Shown in pieces: positions 23,831 to 32,219 of a DNA stretch of 64,000 bases. This stretch comes from Magnetospirillum sp. (GTDB taxonomy: Bacteria > Pseudomonadota > Alphaproteobacteria > CACIAM-22H2). Under the pieces are notes generated by a model. The model was given only the letters and a program-made list of their open reading frames with translations, searched no databases and had not been told where the DNA came from. Location: NCBI GenBank assembly GCA_027532905.1, contig JAPZUA010000002.1, positions 992,001-1,056,000 of the forward strand, written 5' to 3'. The translations under genes and the position numbers were made by a program. The stretch's first letter is position 1; the number at the start of each line of letters is the position of its first letter.

Positions 23831-25128
23831 GCCTTGCGCTTTTCTCTTGCCTGGCGGTGCTGATACTCCTCGCGACGATCGGCGCTTCAATCCCGTTGTC
23901 GATGATTGTTTCGGCGATCGTCTACCTGGCCGTGAAGGGTCAGGACATGGGGCTCGCCGCCGAGCAGATCATCCAGGGGCTCTACGACAGTTTCGTCATC
24001 CTCGCGATCCCGCTTTTTATCGTCGCGGCGAACTTCATGAATGCCGGCACGATTTCGGACCGGCTCAATGTCTTCTGCCTTGCCATCGTCGGCCGCCTCA
24101 AGGGCGGCATGGGCCACGTGAACGTGCTGAACAGTCTCGTCTTCGCCGGCATGTCGGGCTCTGCCGTCGCCGACGTCGTCGGCATGGGCAAAATGTCGAT
24201 CGACATGATGATCAAGGACAACCGCTACCCGCTGGGGTATGCGGCGGCGATCACGGCCGCGACGGCCGTCGTCGGACCGATTATCCCGCCTTCGATCCCG
24301 ATGGTGCTCTATTCGATCGTGTCCGACGCCTCGATCGGCTATCTTTTTCTCGGCGGAATCTTGCCGGGCCTCATCATGTGCTCGGCGATGATGCTGCTGA
24401 ACACGTACATGGCGCATCGCATGAACGTGCCGCTCGAAGAGCCGATTCCGCTGCGGGAAATTCCCGCCGTGACGGCAAGAGCGTTTCCGGCACTGCTGAT
24501 GCCGATCATCCTTCTGGCCGGCATCTATGGCGGTGCGACCACGCCGACGGAAGCAGCCGCCATCGCCGCCGCCTATGCCTTCCTCGTGGCCGTTTTCTTG
24601 TACCGTGCGCTGAGCTTCAGCAACATCCGCGCGGTCATGCACGACAGCGTGAAATCCTCCGCATCGGTCGGTTTGATCATCGGCTCGGCACTCATCTTCA
24701 ACTACATCGTCGCCACCGAGAATATTCCCGCGCAGGTGCAGCAAATGATGAAGGGCGTCGAGATATCGCCCGTCGTTTTCCTGCTGCTGCTCAATCTGCT
24801 GTTCCTGGTGCTGGGCTGCCTTCTCGACGCATCGACGATCATCCTCGTCATCATCCCCGTCTTCATCCCGACGGTGAAAGCGCTCGGGATCGACCTCGTG
24901 CATTTCGGCGTCGTCGCAGTGGTCAACTGCATGATCGGGCTGATCACCCCGCCCTACGGCGTCCTTCTCTTCGTGATCAACGCCATCACCGGCGTGCCGA
25001 TGAAGCTGCTGATCCAGTATATCTGGCCCTGGGTCGCGGTCCTGATCGCGTCGCTGCTGTTGATGATCTTCGTGCCGGACACCGTCCTCGCGGTCCCCAA
25101 ACTCTTCGGCTACGTGCCCGGAAGCTGA
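23827..25128 (+). CDS. dctM: TRAP transporter large permease (DctM)
   Basis: A 433-aa, roughly 12-helix inner-membrane secondary transporter (ion-transporter superfamily) that moves the substrate using a Na+ or H+ gradient. Family signatures are IPLFIVAANFMNAG, the FAGMSGSAVADVVGMG loop, VGPIIPPSIPMVLY and LITPPYGVLLFV. The ATG at 23827 overlaps the dctQ stop by 4 nt. The length matches the family (about 425-435 aa). It ends the operon; 160 nt of non-coding sequence with the urt promoter follow. Confidence 0.95.
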   Translation: MSLALFSCLAVLILLATIGASIPLSMIVSAIVYLAVKGQDMGLAAEQIIQGLYDSFVILAIPLFIVAANFMNAGTISDRLNVFCLAIVGRLKGGMGHVNVLNSLVFAGMSGSAVADVVGMGKMSIDMMIKDNRYPLGYAAAITAATAVVGPIIPPSIPMVLYSIVSDASIGYLFLGGILPGLIMCSAMMLLNTYMAHRMNVPLEEPIPLREIPAVTARAFPALLMPIILLAGIYGGATTPTEAAAIAAAYAFLVAVFLYRALSFSNIRAVMHDSVKSSASVGLIIGSALIFNYIVATENIPAQVQQMMKGVEISPVVFLLLLNLLFLVLGCLLDASTIILVIIPVFIPTVKALGIDLVHFGVVAVVNCMIGLITPPYGVLLFVINAITGVPMKLLIQYIWPWVAVLIASLLLMIFVPDTVLAVPKLFGYVPGS

Positions 25129-25225
25129 GGCGCAAAGTCGGCGCCAATTCGCTGCGCGTCGCCCAGAAATTAGGCAACGCTATCCAAAATTCACGTTCTG
25201 CGGGCATGCAAAGCGCGCGTTTCGC

Positions 25226-25241
25226 TGGCATGTCGCTTGCA
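25226..25241 (+). promoter_or_regulatory. Sigma-54 (-24/-12) promoter upstream of urtA
   Basis: TGGCATG-TCGC-TTGCA matches the sigma-54 consensus TGGCACG-N4-TTGCW at all but one position, with the GG and GC dinucleotides at the required spacing. It lies 48 nt upstream of the urtA ATG, giving a predicted start of transcription near 25252. Sigma-54 control with NtrC is known for urea and other nitrogen-scavenging operons. I see no clear NtrC palindrome in the 100 nt upstream. Confidence 0.7.
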
Positions 25242-25288
25242 GAACTCGCCCCGGGTATCTGTTCCACATAATCGGGGAGGCCAAAACT

Positions 25289-26581
25289 ATGCGCGTTTCG
25301 CGTCGGACTTTGCTGGCAAGCGCTGCAGGCAGCGCTGCCATTCTCAAATTCGGAGCCATGGGCGTGCGTGCGCAGGGTGCGCCGATCAAGGTCGGCATCC
25401 TTCACTCGCTGTCGGGCACGATGGCGATCTCGGAAACGACGTTGAAAGACGTCATGCTCATGCTGATCGAAGAGCAGAACAAGAAGGGCGGCGTGCTCGG
25501 CCGCCGTCTCGAAGCGGTGGTCACCGACCCCGCGTCGAACTGGCCGCTTTTCGCCGAAAAGGCGCGCGAACTCATCACGCGCGACCGTGTGTCGGCCACG
25601 TTCGGCTGCTGGACGTCGGTGAGCCGCAAGTCGGTCCTGCCGGTCTTCAAAGAACTCAACAACATCCTCTTCTACCCCGTCCAGTACGAGGGCGAAGAGA
25701 GCGAGCGCAACGTGTTCTACACGGGTGCCGCCCCCAATCAGCAGGCGATCCCGGCCGTCGACTATCTGATGTCGAAGGACGGCGGCGAAGTGAAGCGCTG
25801 GGTGCTCGCGGGCACGGACTACGTCTATCCGCGCACGACCAACCGCATCCTCGAAGCCTATCTGCGCTCGAAGGGCGTTGCGGCTTCGGACATCATGATC
25901 AACTACACGCCGTTCGGCCATTCCGACTGGCAGACGATCGTCGCGAGCATCAAGACGTTCGGTGCGGCCGGCAAGAAGACCGCCGTCGTCTCGACAATCA
26001 ACGGCGACGCCAACGTGCCGTTCTACAAGGAGCTCGGCAACCAGGGCGTCAAGGCGACGGACATTCCGGTCGTGGCGTTCTCGGTCGGCGAAGAAGAACT
26101 CGCCGGCATCGACACCAAGCCGCTGCTCGGCCACTTGGCCGCGTGGAACTACTTCCAGTCGGTCAAGAATCCCGACAACGAAGCCTTCATCAAGGCCTGG
26201 CAGGCCTTCACGCGCAACCCCAAGCGCGTGACGAACGACCCGATGGAAGCCCACTATATCGGCTTCAACATGTGGATTAAGGCCATCGAGAAGGCGAAGA
26301 CCGTCGATGTCGATGCGGTCATCGATGCACTTCCCGGCATCAAGCAGGCGAACCTGACTGGCGGCATTTCCGAAATGCTGCCCAACCACCACATCACCAA
26401 GCCCGTGATGATCGGCGAAGTGCGCGAAGACGGGCAGTTCGACGTGGTATGGCAGACGGCCGGCCTCGTGCCGGGCGACGCCTGGTCGAAGCATCTCGAA
26501 GGCTCCAAAGACCTGATCGGCGACTGGGTTGGCCGCAAGTGCGGCAACTGGAACATGGTCACGAACCGCTGCGGCGCCTGA
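25289..26581 (+). CDS. urtA: Urea ABC transporter substrate-binding protein UrtA
   Basis: A 430-aa periplasmic urea receptor of the branched-chain amino-acid SBP type. It has a Tat-like signal (RVSRRTLLASAAGSAA), then IKVGILHSLSGTMAISE, FGCWTSVSRKSVLPV, NNILFYPVQYEGEE and TGAAPNQQ, which are specific to UrtA/FmdD proteins rather than LivJ. A GGGGAGG ribosome site precedes the ATG. First gene of urtABCDE, behind a sigma-54-like promoter. FmdD (amide-binding) relatives are the main alternative, but the complete urt gene order makes urea the likely substrate. Confidence 0.95.
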   Translation: MRVSRRTLLASAAGSAAILKFGAMGVRAQGAPIKVGILHSLSGTMAISETTLKDVMLMLIEEQNKKGGVLGRRLEAVVTDPASNWPLFAEKARELITRDRVSATFGCWTSVSRKSVLPVFKELNNILFYPVQYEGEESERNVFYTGAAPNQQAIPAVDYLMSKDGGEVKRWVLAGTDYVYPRTTNRILEAYLRSKGVAASDIMINYTPFGHSDWQTIVASIKTFGAAGKKTAVVSTINGDANVPFYKELGNQGVKATDIPVVAFSVGEEELAGIDTKPLLGHLAAWNYFQSVKNPDNEAFIKAWQAFTRNPKRVTNDPMEAHYIGFNMWIKAIEKAKTVDVDAVIDALPGIKQANLTGGISEMLPNHHITKPVMIGEVREDGQFDVVWQTAGLVPGDAWSKHLEGSKDLIGDWVGRKCGNWNMVTNRCGA

Positions 26582-26655
26582 TCGGCGTTCACGTGCATAC
26601 GCGTCGTCCGATGCAGCGATCCACAGCCTCGGTCGGCGTGATGCGCGAAAGCAGC

Positions 26656-28263
26656 ATGAAAAAAGCAAGCATGGCGGGGCTCCTCGCCATGCTTGCGCTT
26701 TTTCTGACCCTGCTCGCCCTACCCGCCCGCGCGCAAAGCTACGACGCGGCGATCGATCGTTTCCTTTCCGACAGTTTCCCCGATACCGAAGCCGGCATCG
26801 CGGCCCTGCAGAGCGCGGGCGACCCGCGCGGCGTTGCCGTCCTCGAAGCGCTACTCGACCGGCGCCTGTTCGTCGTGGCGGCGAGCCGCCTCGTCCTCGT
26901 GCGCGACCGTGCCGGCCAGAGCAGCGATGCGCGCACCGGCCAAGCGGTTGCCGAAGCACCTGCTGGTGCCGTCATGGTGCGCCTCAACAACCGGCTGCGC
27001 GGGCTTGGCCAAGCGGCCCTTGGTGCGATGACCTTGCTGTCGCCCGATCCCGAGCGGCGGCGGCTTGCAGCCGAAGCCGTGTTCCGCTCGCGCGACGCAA
27101 CCGCCCTTCCCGCCATCAACAAGGCGCTCGAAACCGAATCCGTGCCGCGCGTGCGTGCAGCCTTGCGCGAAGCGCGCGCCGCCATTTTCCTGGCCGACGC
27201 GCAAGCGCCGATGGCCGAGCGCATCGCCGCCGCCGCCTTCATCGGCGAGATCGGCGACCAGGATGGCATTGGCCTTCTGCGCCAGACGCTAAACAACGCG
27301 CAAGGCCCGCTGCGCGAGGCCGTCGAAGCCGCAATCAAACGCGCCGAATTTTCGCAGCAGCTGCGTCGGGCGGGCCAGACCTTCTGGTTTGGCCTGTCGC
27401 TGGGTTCCGTGCTGCTGCTCGCCGCCATCGGCCTTGCGATCACGTTCGGCGTGATGGGCGTCATCAACATGGCGCATGGCGAGATGGTCATGATCGGCGC
27501 CTATGTCACCTTCGTCGTGCAGGATCTCATCCGTGCGCATGCGCCGCATCTGTTCGACTGGTCCTTGCCGATCGCCCTGCCGCTCGCCTTCGTCATCACA
27601 GGCCTCATCGGCATCGCGATCGAGCGCGGCATCATCCGCTTCCTCTATGGCCGCCCACTCGAGACGCTGCTGGCGACGTTCGGCGTGAGCCTCGTGCTGC
27701 AGCAAGCCGTGCGCACCGCCTTCGGACCCACCAACCGCGAGGTGGGTGCGCCCTCCTACATGTCCGGCTCGTTCGACTTCATCGGCATGCAGATCACCTA
27801 CGGACGCTTGTGGATCCTCGTCTTCACCTTCGCCGTCTTCTTCCTGCTGCTCGCCGTGCTGAAGGCAACCGCTTTGGGCCTGCATATGCGCGCGGTCACG
27901 CAGAACCGGCGCATGGCGGCATCGATGGGCATTCGCACCGGCTTCGTCGACGCGATGACGTTCGGCCTCGGCTCCGGCATTGCGGGGCTTGCGGGCGTGG
28001 CTCTGAGCCAGATCGACAATGTGAGCCCCAATCTCGGCCAGAGCTACATCATCGACAGCTTCATGGTCGTGGTGTTCGGCGGGGTCGGCAATCTGTGGGG
28101 CACGCTGGTCGCCGCCTTCACGCTCGGCATCGCGAACAAAGTGCTCGAGCCGTTCGTAGGTGCCGTGCTCGGCAAGATCCTGATCCTCATCCTGCTGATC
28201 CTGTTCATCCAAAAGCGCCCGCGCGGACTGTTCGCCTTGAAGGGCCGGGCCGTCGAACAATGA
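26656..28263 (+). CDS. urtB: Urea ABC transporter permease UrtB
   Basis: A 535-aa inner-membrane protein with a signal-like N-terminus (MKKASMAGLLAMLALFLTLL), a periplasmic HEAT-like region of about 200 residues, and a C-terminal LivH-type permease with ITFGVMGVINMAHGEM and the QNRRMAASMGI ATPase-contact loop. The N-terminal domain is usual for proteobacterial UrtB. The start is a choice: ATG 26656 begins the signal, while ATGs at 26641 and 26611 are in frame but add residues without support. Its TGA overlaps urtC as ATGA. Only 74 nt separate it from urtA, and no strong hairpin is seen there. Confidence 0.93.
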   Translation: MKKASMAGLLAMLALFLTLLALPARAQSYDAAIDRFLSDSFPDTEAGIAALQSAGDPRGVAVLEALLDRRLFVVAASRLVLVRDRAGQSSDARTGQAVAEAPAGAVMVRLNNRLRGLGQAALGAMTLLSPDPERRRLAAEAVFRSRDATALPAINKALETESVPRVRAALREARAAIFLADAQAPMAERIAAAAFIGEIGDQDGIGLLRQTLNNAQGPLREAVEAAIKRAEFSQQLRRAGQTFWFGLSLGSVLLLAAIGLAITFGVMGVINMAHGEMVMIGAYVTFVVQDLIRAHAPHLFDWSLPIALPLAFVITGLIGIAIERGIIRFLYGRPLETLLATFGVSLVLQQAVRTAFGPTNREVGAPSYMSGSFDFIGMQITYGRLWILVFTFAVFFLLLAVLKATALGLHMRAVTQNRRMAASMGIRTGFVDAMTFGLGSGIAGLAGVALSQIDNVSPNLGQSYIIDSFMVVVFGGVGNLWGTLVAAFTLGIANKVLEPFVGAVLGKILILILLILFIQKRPRGLFALKGRAVEQ

Positions 28264-29366
28264 TTCTCGCGCGCCTTCTCGAAATGGCGGACTATCGCGG
28301 CCGCATTTTCCTCGCCCTGCTGGCGGCCCTCGCCGTGCTGGTCCCGGTTGCCAATCTGATGGTGCCGCCGGATTCCTTTTTCCATATCGGCACAGGCACG
28401 GTGGTGCTGCTCGGCAAGTACCTCACCTACGCGATCCTGGCGTTGGCCCTCGATCTCGTGTGGGGCTATTGCGGCATCCTGTCGCTCGGGCACGGCGCTT
28501 TCTTTGCGCTCGGCGGGTACGCAATGGGCATGTATCTGATGCGTCAGATCGGCACGCGCGGCGTCTACGGCCATCCGGTCCTGCCCGACTTCATGGTTTT
28601 CCTCAACTTCACCGAACTGCCGGTCACCTGGTGGGGCTTCGACAATTTCCTCTACGCGATGCTGATGGTGGTGCTGGTGCCGGGCCTGCTCGCCTTCGTG
28701 TTCGGCTGGCTTGCGTTCCGCAGCCGCGTGACGGGCGTGTATCTGTCGATCATCACCCAGGCCCTTACCTTCGCGCTGCTGCTGGCGTTCTTCCGCAACG
28801 ACATGGGCTTCGGCGGCAACAACGGCCTCACCGACTTCAAAGACATTCTGGGCTTCAATGTGCAAGCGCAGAGTACCCGCGTCGTGCTGTTCCTTGCGAC
28901 ACTCCTCACGCTTGCCGCCGCCTACATCTTCGCGCGCTTCATGGTCACGTCGAGCTTCGGCAAGGTGTTGATCGCCATCCGCGATGCCGAAAGCCGCGTG
29001 CGGTTCCTGGGCTACCGGGTCGAGCATTACAAGCTCACCGTCTTCGTCGTGTCGGCCGTGCTGGCGGGCATTGCGGGAGCGCTCTACGTGCCGCAGGTCG
29101 GCATCATCAACCCGTCGGAATTCTCGCCGACCAACTCGATCGAAGCGGTTGTGTGGGTCGCGATCGGCGGGCGCGGCACGCTTGTGGGGGCGGCGCTGGG
29201 CGCCTTCGTCGTCAACGTACTCAAATCCTTCTTCACGACCGGCAGCCTTGCGGCCTATTGGCTGTTCGTGCTGGGCGGACTGTTCGTGCTGGTGACGATC
29301 GCGCTGCCCAAGGGCATCCTGGGCGCCATCGAAAAGCTCGCTGCCAAGCGCGGCAAGCGGAGCTGA
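28260..29366 (+). CDS. urtC: Urea ABC transporter permease UrtC
   Basis: A 368-aa LivM-type permease, the second membrane subunit of the urea importer. It shows the LDLVWGYCGILSLGHGAFFALGG-type signature (split here as WGYCGILSLGHGAFF), the long periplasmic loop with FLNFTELPVTWWGFDNF, GFGGNNGLTDFKD, and the cytoplasmic loop AIRDAESRVRFLGY that couples to the ATPase. The ATG at 28260 overlaps the urtB stop by 4 nt. urtD starts 8 nt after the stop. Confidence 0.95.
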   Translation: MILARLLEMADYRGRIFLALLAALAVLVPVANLMVPPDSFFHIGTGTVVLLGKYLTYAILALALDLVWGYCGILSLGHGAFFALGGYAMGMYLMRQIGTRGVYGHPVLPDFMVFLNFTELPVTWWGFDNFLYAMLMVVLVPGLLAFVFGWLAFRSRVTGVYLSIITQALTFALLLAFFRNDMGFGGNNGLTDFKDILGFNVQAQSTRVVLFLATLLTLAAAYIFARFMVTSSFGKVLIAIRDAESRVRFLGYRVEHYKLTVFVVSAVLAGIAGALYVPQVGIINPSEFSPTNSIEAVVWVAIGGRGTLVGAALGAFVVNVLKSFFTTGSLAAYWLFVLGGLFVLVTIALPKGILGAIEKLAAKRGKRS

Positions 29367-29374
29367 GGCGTCCC

Positions 29375-30127
29375 ATGGAAAAACGCACCAACGCGCTCCT
29401 CTATCTCGACGGCGTCAACGTGTCGTTCGACGGCTTCAAGGCGCTGCGTTCGCTCACATTGATCCTGGCGGCGGGCGACATGCGCGCGATCATCGGGCCC
29501 AACGGTGCGGGCAAGACCACGATGATGGACGTCATCACGGGCAAAACGAAACCCGACAGCGGCGATGTGCTGTTTGCCGACGGGACGATCGACCTCACAC
29601 GCCACGACGAGGCCGAGATTGCCGAACTCGGCATCGGCCGCAAATTCCAGAAACCGACGGTGTTCGAGAGCCACACGCTCGTCGACAACATCCTGCTCGC
29701 CCTCGCCGGTCGCCGCGATCCGTTCAGTGCTTTGTTCGGCACGCGCGCGCGCATCTCCCCGCAGCGCATCCGCGACGTGCTCGACAAGGTGCGCCTCGCC
29801 GACAAAGCCGAAAAGCTCGCGGGCGAGCTGTCGCACGGCCAGAAGCAATGGCTCGAAATCGCGATGCTGCTGGCGCAAAACCCGAAGCTGCTGCTCGTCG
29901 ACGAGCCGGTCGCCGGCATGACCGACGCTGAAACCGAAACCACGGCCGAGCTCTTGCGCGAGATCAACCGCGACCACACGGTCGTGGTGGTCGAACACGA
30001 TATGCATTTCGTGCGCGCCCTCGATTGCCGCGTCACCTGCCTGCACGAAGGCTCGGTTCTGGCCGAGGGCACCATCGACGCGGTCGCCGCCAACGAGCGC
30101 GTCGTCGAAGTCTATCTGGGGCGCTAG
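29375..30127 (+). CDS. urtD: Urea ABC transporter ATP-binding protein UrtD
   Basis: A 250-aa cytoplasmic ATPase of the LivG class. Walker A is GPNGAGKTT, the signature is LSHGQKQWLEI (the HGQ form typical of UrtD), Walker B is LLLVDEPVAGM, and the switch histidine is in VVVVEHDMHFV. The length matches UrtD. It starts 8 nt after urtC and its stop is directly followed by the urtE start codon. All catalytic motifs are intact. Confidence 0.96.
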   Translation: MEKRTNALLYLDGVNVSFDGFKALRSLTLILAAGDMRAIIGPNGAGKTTMMDVITGKTKPDSGDVLFADGTIDLTRHDEAEIAELGIGRKFQKPTVFESHTLVDNILLALAGRRDPFSALFGTRARISPQRIRDVLDKVRLADKAEKLAGELSHGQKQWLEIAMLLAQNPKLLLVDEPVAGMTDAETETTAELLREINRDHTVVVVEHDMHFVRALDCRVTCLHEGSVLAEGTIDAVAANERVVEVYLGR

Positions 30128-30823
30128 ATGCTGAACGTCGAAAAAATCGATCTGCATTACGGGGCGGCCCAGGCCTTGCGCGGCGTGTCGATCGAAGCGC
30201 ATTTCGGCGAGGTCTCGTGCGTGCTTGGCCGCAACGGGGTCGGCAAAAGCTCGCTGTTGCGCGCCGTCGTCGGCCAGCAGCCGATCTCGGGCGGAGGCAT
30301 CACGTTCGACGGCAAGCGCATCGACGCGATGGCGCCCGCCGCGCGCGCGCGCGCGGGCATCGCCTATGTGCCGCAGGGCCGAGAGATTTTCGCGATGCTG
30401 ACCGTCCAGGAGAATCTCGAAACCGGCTTTGCACCGCTGCCGCGCAAAGAGCGCAGCATTCCGTCCGAGCTATTCGACCTGTTCCCGATCCTCAAAACCA
30501 TGCTGTCGCGCCGCGGCGGCGATCTCTCGGGCGGCCAGCAGCAGCAATTGGCAATCGCGCGCGCGCTCGTCACGCGCCCGCGCCTGCTGGTGCTCGACGA
30601 GCCTACGGAAGGCATCCAGCCTTCGATCATCAAGGATATCGGCCGCACGATCTCGTATTTGCGCGGCCGCGGCGACATGGCGATCCTGCTCGTCGAGCAG
30701 TATTTCGACTTCGCCAAAGAACTCGCCGACCGCTGGTACGTGATGGAACGCGGCGAGGTGTCGCTCGCGGGCACGCGCGAAACGATGGACGAAACCGAAA
30801 TCCGCCGCCGCATGTCGATTTGA
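30128..30823 (+). CDS. urtE: Urea ABC transporter ATP-binding protein UrtE
   Basis: A 231-aa LivF-type ATPase. Walker A GRNGVGKSS, Q-loop region YVPQGREIF, signature LSGGQQQQLAIARAL, Walker B LLVLDEPTEGIQPSII and H-loop LLVEQYFDF are all present. PTEGIQPSII is characteristic of UrtE. It begins at the base after the urtD stop codon and ends the operon, 19 nt from the end of the convergent HD-GYP gene. No urease genes follow; if the cell uses urea internally, urease must be encoded elsewhere. Confidence 0.96.
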   Translation: MLNVEKIDLHYGAAQALRGVSIEAHFGEVSCVLGRNGVGKSSLLRAVVGQQPISGGGITFDGKRIDAMAPAARARAGIAYVPQGREIFAMLTVQENLETGFAPLPRKERSIPSELFDLFPILKTMLSRRGGDLSGGQQQQLAIARALVTRPRLLVLDEPTEGIQPSIIKDIGRTISYLRGRGDMAILLVEQYFDFAKELADRWYVMERGEVSLAGTRETMDETEIRRRMSI

Positions 30824-30842
30824 CGCGCCTGGCGCGAACCCG

Positions 30843-31982
30843 TCAAAGATCCGCGAAATTTTCGACGATCGCACGCGCTTTCGGCAAGGCCGCGACGAGC
30901 GCTGCCACGCAGTCGGAATTGAGCTTCAGCGGCGCCATGCGCTGTAGCTCCTCGACCGCCGACTCGACCGACCACGGCTCCTTGTAGGGACGGCGCGAGG
31001 TCAGCGCGTCGAACACGTCGGCGACCGCCACGATCTGCGCTTCGATCGGTATCGCGTCGCCCGCAAGCCCCAGCGGATAGCCGCTGCCGTCGAGCCGCTC
31101 GTGGTGCAGACGCACGACGTTTTCGAGGATCGAGCGTCCGGGCATGTTGGCGAGCCCCAGACAGGCGACGATCTTTGCGACGATTTCCGCGCCGATATTC
31201 GAATGGGTCTTGATCGTGGCGAACTCGTCGGCGGTGAGCTTGCCGGGTTTCAGCAATATCGCGTCGGCGATGCCGACCTTGCCGATATCGTGCATCGGCG
31301 CAAAGCGGAATAGCCGATCGACGAAGGCGTCGGTGAGGCCATACTTTGCCGCAACGCCGTCGGCGATCAGGCGCGCAATATACGCCATGCGCCGCAGATG
31401 GTTCGCCGTATCGGTGTCGTGGAAGGCGCCGACCTCCTGCGCTGCCACGAGGGCCGCAAGCACGGCGCGCTGCTGGCTCGTCTTGAGCTTCACGAGCAGC
31501 GATACCATGTGCACGTACGGGGCAATTTTGCGCTGCCGCTCGGGCGTGAAATAGCCCGGCTCCGTCGAATTCACGAAAACGATGCCGATCAGCTTTTCCT
31601 CGTCTTCGACGGCGCACGCGTAGCTGGCCCGGTAACCCATCGCCAGTATGGCAGCGTTGTGCGGCGAGTTGACCGCGGCGAAGGCCGCCAGGTCGTCGAT
31701 AACGCGCAACGCCGCGCCCTTCTTGGCAAAAGCAAGCGACGGCACGTCGGCAACCCGTGCGGCATAGTGCGCAAGCCCCGCATCGTCGGACCCGGCGAGT
31801 TGGTAGGTGTGCAGTACGTCGCTATCCGTATCGTACAAAGCGATCGCGAGCCGGATCGGCAGGTCGGCGCCGAGGGCTTCGAGGATTTGGTTGTGGATCG
31901 CGAGCAACTCACGCAAAAACGAGTCCGGCTGGTCGAGCGCGTCGGCTTTAGGTGCTGCCTGCTGAAGGAGAACTTGATTCAT
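30843..31982 (-). CDS. HD-GYP domain protein, probable cyclic-di-GMP phosphodiesterase
   Basis: A 379-aa soluble protein. Residues ~30-165 form a GAF-like sensor domain (IRLAIALYD, VIDDLAAFAAVNSPHNAAI, GIVFVNSTEPGYFTPE), and residues ~170-370 are an HD-GYP domain with HDIGKVGIADAILLKPGKL (HD at 231-232), a THSNIGAEIV helix, HHERLDGSGYP (GYP at 301-303) and VADVFDALTS. All metal and GYP residues are intact, so hydrolysis of c-di-GMP is expected. An AGGTG site precedes the ATG. It is transcribed divergently from a histidine kinase across 237 nt, which could link them functionally. Confidence 0.92.
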   Translation of the reverse strand: MNQVLLQQAAPKADALDQPDSFLRELLAIHNQILEALGADLPIRLAIALYDTDSDVLHTYQLAGSDDAGLAHYAARVADVPSLAFAKKGAALRVIDDLAAFAAVNSPHNAAILAMGYRASYACAVEDEEKLIGIVFVNSTEPGYFTPERQRKIAPYVHMVSLLVKLKTSQQRAVLAALVAAQEVGAFHDTDTANHLRRMAYIARLIADGVAAKYGLTDAFVDRLFRFAPMHDIGKVGIADAILLKPGKLTADEFATIKTHSNIGAEIVAKIVACLGLANMPGRSILENVVRLHHERLDGSGYPLGLAGDAIPIEAQIVAVADVFDALTSRRPYKEPWSVESAVEELQRMAPLKLNSDCVAALVAALPKARAIVENFADL

Positions 31983-32133
31983 CGAACACCTCGTTTTCGG
32001 AACGGAACCAATTCATAGCGGCATGCAACTTTAACCTTGCCGCCGTCAGTTGCGGATTGACCGACCTATCGACCCAGAAAACCAAACGGGACGCGCGTGA
32101 TACGACACTCAAGCTACGGGCGCGGCGCTTAAC

Positions 32134-32149
32134 ATTTCGTTACCGAAAT
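32134..32149. promoter_or_regulatory. Short palindrome in the HD-GYP / kinase intergenic region
   Basis: ATTTCG-TTAC-CGAAAT, a perfect 6-bp inverted repeat, lies about midway in the 237-nt divergent interval. It could be an operator serving one or both genes or a small RNA hairpin. No promoter elements were assigned with confidence in this interval. Confidence 0.3.
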
Positions 32150-32219
32150 CGGCGCGGCAGCCAGCCGCAGCCATCTTCTCTTAATGGCATGTTAACAAAC
32201 GCGGTCCATTGTCCCATTC

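Noticed and set aside
30824-30842. Urease genes expected after urtE
   Set aside because: The urt operon ends against a convergent HD-GYP gene; no urease subunit or accessory gene is present anywhere in the window.
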